Below the pieces are notes generated by a model, which was given only the letters and a program-made list of their open reading frames with translations, was not told the DNA's origin and did no database searches. Both the position numbers and the translations under genes were made by a program. A stretch of 64,000 nucleotides of DNA from Nitrospira sp. CR1.1 (GTDB lineage: Bacteria > Nitrospirota > Nitrospiria > Nitrospirales > Nitrospiraceae). Shown here piece by piece: positions 61,254-64,000 of the stretch. The number at the start of each line of letters is the position of its first letter. Within the stretch, counting starts at the first letter, position 1. The stretch spans positions 310,001-374,000 of the forward strand of contig WIAF01000001.1 of the NCBI GenBank assembly GCA_014055465.1. Direction: 5' to 3'.

Positions 61254-61637
61254 ATGGCCTACAGCGAAAAAGTCGTCGACCATTTCAACAATCCCCGCAA
61301 TATGGGCAGCTTTAAGAAGGAAGAAGACGGGGTGGGTACGGGCATCGTCGGCGCCCCCGAGTGCGGGGATGTCATGAAGCTCCAAATCAAGGTTCAAAAC
61401 GATACGATTGTCGACGCGAAGTTCAAAACCTTCGGATGCGGCTCCGCTATCGCCAGCTCCAGCCTGGCCACCGAATGGCTGAAAGGCAAAACGGTGGAGG
61501 AAGCCGGCAAGATTAAGAACACGGATATCGTCCAGGAGCTCAATCTGCCCCCAGTCAAGATTCACTGCTCGGTCTTGGCCGAGGATGCCATTAAAGCGGC
61601 TCTTGCCGACTATCAAAAGAAGGCCGACCCGAAGTAA
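61254..61637 (+). CDS. iscU: Fe-S cluster scaffold
   Basis: A 127-residue scaffold with the three conserved Cys: PECGDVMK, FGCGSAIAS and IHCSVLAEDA; the Asp after the first Cys is present. The IscU motif LPPVK for HscA binding is present (NLPPVKIHCS). A GGAGG ribosome site precedes ATG 61254. Confidence 0.96.
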   Translation: MAYSEKVVDHFNNPRNMGSFKKEEDGVGTGIVGAPECGDVMKLQIKVQNDTIVDAKFKTFGCGSAIASSSLATEWLKGKTVEEAGKIKNTDIVQELNLPPVKIHCSVLAEDAIKAALADYQKKADPK

Positions 61638-61657
61638 CCGACAGGAAGGAGCGCACT

Positions 61658-62017
61658 ATGGACGTCACCACGAATGCCGATCCCCAAGCCCCGGTCATTA
61701 CTCTGAGCGATGCCGCGCTCAAAGAAGTGAAGCGCCTCATCAATGTCCAAGGCATTGAGGAAGGCGGCCTCCGTCTGGGCGTCAAAGGAGGCGGCTGTTC
61801 CGGACTGAGCTACACCATCAACTTCGATGAAAAAATCGGCCAGTACGATCAGGTGTACGAATTCGACGGTGTGAAGGTCATTGTGGATGCCAAGAGCGCC
61901 ATCTATCTGCAAGGCACTCAATTGGACTTTCAGAAAGACCTGATGGGTGGAAATTTCAAGTTTGTGAATCCGAATGCCAATAAAACGTGCGGCTGTGGCG
62001 AATCGTTTTCAGCCTGA
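61658..62017 (+). CDS. iscA: A-type Fe-S carrier
   Basis: A 119-residue carrier with the A-type Cys pattern GGGCSGLSY and CGCGESFSA. It passes clusters to target proteins. ErpA and IscA cannot be told apart by eye; operon position favours IscA. The ribosome site is AGGAAGGAG. Confidence 0.94.
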   Translation: MDVTTNADPQAPVITLSDAALKEVKRLINVQGIEEGGLRLGVKGGGCSGLSYTINFDEKIGQYDQVYEFDGVKVIVDAKSAIYLQGTQLDFQKDLMGGNFKFVNPNANKTCGCGESFSA

Positions 62018-62025
62018 GCGAGCGA

Positions 62026-62757
62026 ATGCAAATGAGTGGACATTCCCATCATCCCCATAGCACCGACGACCGCCGCGAGCTTCAGATGGCCCGCAGCATG
62101 TGCTGGCATTGCCAGTCAGAAATGGCCGGCGAATACTTTTGCGACCGCTGCGTGAAAGTTCAACCGGTATCGAAAGATCTCGATTACTTCACCTGCTTTG
62201 GGCTCCCTCGGCGCCTCGTCATCGATACGCAAGTCCTGGAAGCCAAGTTTTACGAATTAAGCCGGGCATTTCACCCTGATTTTTATCAGAACAAAAGCGA
62301 TGCGGAGCAATCCATCAGTCTCGATAATTCGGCCATGCTGAACACGGCCTATCGCACTCTGCGAGATCCGATTCAACGCGCCGAGTATCTGCTGGATCTC
62401 GAAGCCGGGTCGGTGAAAGAGATCCGAACGTCGCCGCCCGCTGATCTGTTCGAGGAGATCCTTGAGCTGCAGGAGACGCTTGACGAATTCCGGGAGAGCG
62501 ATCGCGCCTCAGACCATGCCGCCACGCTCCGCGCAAAACTCCATGCCGATCGAACGAATCTCGAGGAACGGCAGCGGGATATGGAAGCCAGGCTCCAACA
62601 ATTGTTCAGCCGGTGGGATGCCTTGCAAGATCGCGGCGAAGCCACTGAGCAAGCGCGAGCGGAACGAAATCGCATTCTCAAAGACATGCGGGACCTTCTT
62701 TCCAACCGCACGTATGTAAAAAATATCGTCAACGATCTCGTCGAAACGATCGCCTAA
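62026..62757 (+). CDS. hscB: Fe-S assembly co-chaperone with N-terminal zinc ribbon
   Basis: A ~243-residue J-protein. Two CxxC pairs (CWHCQSEM, YFCDRC) form a zinc ribbon before the J domain, as in mitochondrial HSC20 rather than short proteobacterial HscB. HPD is in RAFHPDFYQ. The C-terminal helices bind IscU. ATG 62026 is an uncertain choice; 62032 or 62086 are possible. Confidence 0.88.
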   Translation: MQMSGHSHHPHSTDDRRELQMARSMCWHCQSEMAGEYFCDRCVKVQPVSKDLDYFTCFGLPRRLVIDTQVLEAKFYELSRAFHPDFYQNKSDAEQSISLDNSAMLNTAYRTLRDPIQRAEYLLDLEAGSVKEIRTSPPADLFEEILELQETLDEFRESDRASDHAATLRAKLHADRTNLEERQRDMEARLQQLFSRWDALQDRGEATEQARAERNRILKDMRDLLSNRTYVKNIVNDLVETIA

Positions 62758-62762
62758 CTCCT

Positions 62763-64000
62763 ATGGCACGCATTGTCGGTATCGATCTCGGCACCACGAA
62801 CTCTCTTGTCGCCTACATGGACAAGGGAACCCCGCGCGTCATTTCGGCCCGCCACGAACGCGCTATGGTCCCTTCCGTTGTCGCACTCACTGATAACGGA
62901 CTGATCGTCGGCGATCCGGCCAAGGAGCATCTCACAAGAAATCCTGAACGCACGGTCTACTCCGTCAAACGCTTCATGGGCAAAAGCCTCGCGGATGTGC
63001 AGGGCGAACTCACCTACTTTCCCTACACGCTCACCGAAAAGGGCGGAGTCATCCGGATCAAGCTGGGCGAGAAGTCCTACTCGCCGCCGCAAATTTCCGC
63101 GATGATTCTGAAGGAACTCAAACTCCGCGCCGAAGCCTTTCTCGGAGAAAGCATCACGAAGGCCGTCATCACGGTGCCGGCCTATTTCAACGATAGCCAG
63201 CGGCAGGCCACGAAAGATGCGGGCATGATCGCGGGACTGGAAGTCTTGCGCATCATCAATGAGCCGACCGCCGCCTCACTGGCCTATGGCCTCCAGGAGA
63301 AGACACAGGGGACCATCGCCGTCTACGACCTGGGCGGGGGAACATTCGATATCTCGATCCTGAAGTTGAAAAACGGCATCTTCGAGGTCCTCGCCACAAA
63401 CGGCGATACCCATCTCGGTGGCGACGACTTTGACCAGCTAGTTGCCGATCTGCTGCTGAATGAGATCCGCGCGCAACATGGGCTCGATCTGAGCACCCAT
63501 CCCGATCATATGCAGGCCGTGCGCCTGGAAGCTGAGCGCGCAAAGATTCGCCTGTCGGAGGAACTCAAAACCACGGTGAGCCTCGACCTGCCGAACGGAC
63601 AGGGTCGGTTCACGCGCGAGCTCACACGCGACCAACTCGAAGGACTCTGCAGCGCCTTGGTTGAGCGCTCTCTCGGGCCTTGTCGCCTGGCCCTGAAAGA
63701 TTCAGGACTCAATCCGACGGACATTGATGAAGTGGTGCTTGTGGGCGGATCGACCCGTATGCCGCTCGTCCGCCAACGGGTTCAGGCCCTCTTCGGCAAA
63801 AATCCGCATTGCGAACTGAATCCGGACGAAGTCGTCGCGCTCGGCGCTGCGGTGCAAGCCGATATTTTGAGCGGTGGCACGACCGACATGTTGTTGCTCG
63901 ACGTCACCCCGCTGTCCCTGGGGATTGAAACCATGGGCGGCGTCATGAGCAGTTTGATTAGACGAAATACGACTATTCCCGCAAGCGCCAAGGAAATGTT
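62763..64000 (+). CDS. hscA: Hsp70-family Fe-S assembly chaperone (partial, C-terminus outside window)
   Basis: The first 412 residues are present and the gene continues past the right edge. Hsp70 motifs are intact: GIDLGTTNSLVAYMD, TVPAYFNDSQRQATKDAG, NEPTAASLAYGL, YDLGGGTFDISIL, VLVGGSTRMPLVR. It starts 5 bp after hscB, so HscA is more likely than DnaK, but the substrate-binding domain is not visible. Confidence 0.9.
   Translation, partial: MARIVGIDLGTTNSLVAYMDKGTPRVISARHERAMVPSVVALTDNGLIVGDPAKEHLTRNPERTVYSVKRFMGKSLADVQGELTYFPYTLTEKGGVIRIKLGEKSYSPPQISAMILKELKLRAEAFLGESITKAVITVPAYFNDSQRQATKDAGMIAGLEVLRIINEPTAASLAYGLQEKTQGTIAVYDLGGGTFDISILKLKNGIFEVLATNGDTHLGGDDFDQLVADLLLNEIRAQHGLDLSTHPDHMQAVRLEAERAKIRLSEELKTTVSLDLPNGQGRFTRELTRDQLEGLCSALVERSLGPCRLALKDSGLNPTDIDEVVLVGGSTRMPLVRQRVQALFGKNPHCELNPDEVVALGAAVQADILSGGTTDMLLLDVTPLSLGIETMGGVMSSLIRRNTTIPASAKEM

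Noticed and set aside
1-64000. CRISPR arrays, rRNA genes, phage structural genes, secondary-metabolite clusters
   Set aside because: No regular short-repeat arrays, rRNA-like sequence or such gene sets were seen in the window.

Overview
This is a GC-rich bacterial chromosomal segment with dense, short-spaced operons and no rRNA. The gene set points to Nitrospirota, most likely a Nitrospira-like bacterium: PAS-rich kinases with NtrC-type regulators, a pyrovoyl-type arginine decarboxylase beside an agmatinase and a deoxyhypusine-synthase homologue, small TRL-like and DUF3015-type exported proteins, and a complete Isc operon. This assignment is an inference from gene content, not from a marker gene.

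Layout. 1-5.5 kb (minus): a signalling block with an NtrC-like sigma-54 activator, a membrane PAS kinase, a single-domain receiver, and a second sigma-54 activator cut by the window edge. 5.7-8.3 kb (plus): a MacA-like adaptor and a MacB-type permease with no ATPase gene. 8.4-13.4 kb: a Na+/H+ antiporter, an MscS channel and an outer-membrane barrel, flanked by a decayed and an intact copy of the lipA 3' end. 13.4-17.5 kb (minus): pdhA-pdhB-pdhC-lipA. 17.6-21.7 kb (minus): an exported protein, then an MNIO/DUF692 fusion protein, a dihydrouridine synthase and Maf. 21.9-25.5 kb (plus): CBS-PilZ-like, LOG-family, DHH-family and rhomboid proteins. 25.5-29.4 kb (minus): a kinase with a degenerate receiver, and purEK. 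29.5-37.05 kb (plus): HlyD-like adaptor, TolC-like channel, two tandem ABC exporter subunits that have lost their catalytic motifs, and a four-helix membrane sensor. 37-45.9 kb (minus): pseudouridine synthase, polyamine genes, an aldehyde dehydrogenase, a thiol-disulfide protein, a ZIP transporter and small proteins. 46.2-48.96 kb: a 2.7-kb islet bounded by tRNA-Glu and a 45-bp copy of its 3' end, carrying a HigBA-like pair and ribbon-helix-helix genes. 49-58 kb: small conserved proteins plus glnS, uup, two tRNA-Gln genes and gltX. 58-64 kb: a flavin reductase, a ferredoxin and iscR-iscS-iscU-iscA-hscB-hscA, the last running off the window.

How genes work together: the PDH genes are coupled to lipA, which makes the lipoyl cofactor carried by E2. 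Arginine decarboxylase and agmatinase form putrescine, a likely feedstock for the deoxyhypusine-synthase homologue. GlnRS, GluRS, two tRNA-Gln and one tRNA-Glu gene lie within 9.2 kb. The divergent fdx and isc genes share a palindrome that overlaps both -10 boxes. The strongest candidate for an undescribed system is the export locus at 29.5-37 kb, whose two ABC subunits appear unable to hydrolyse ATP.
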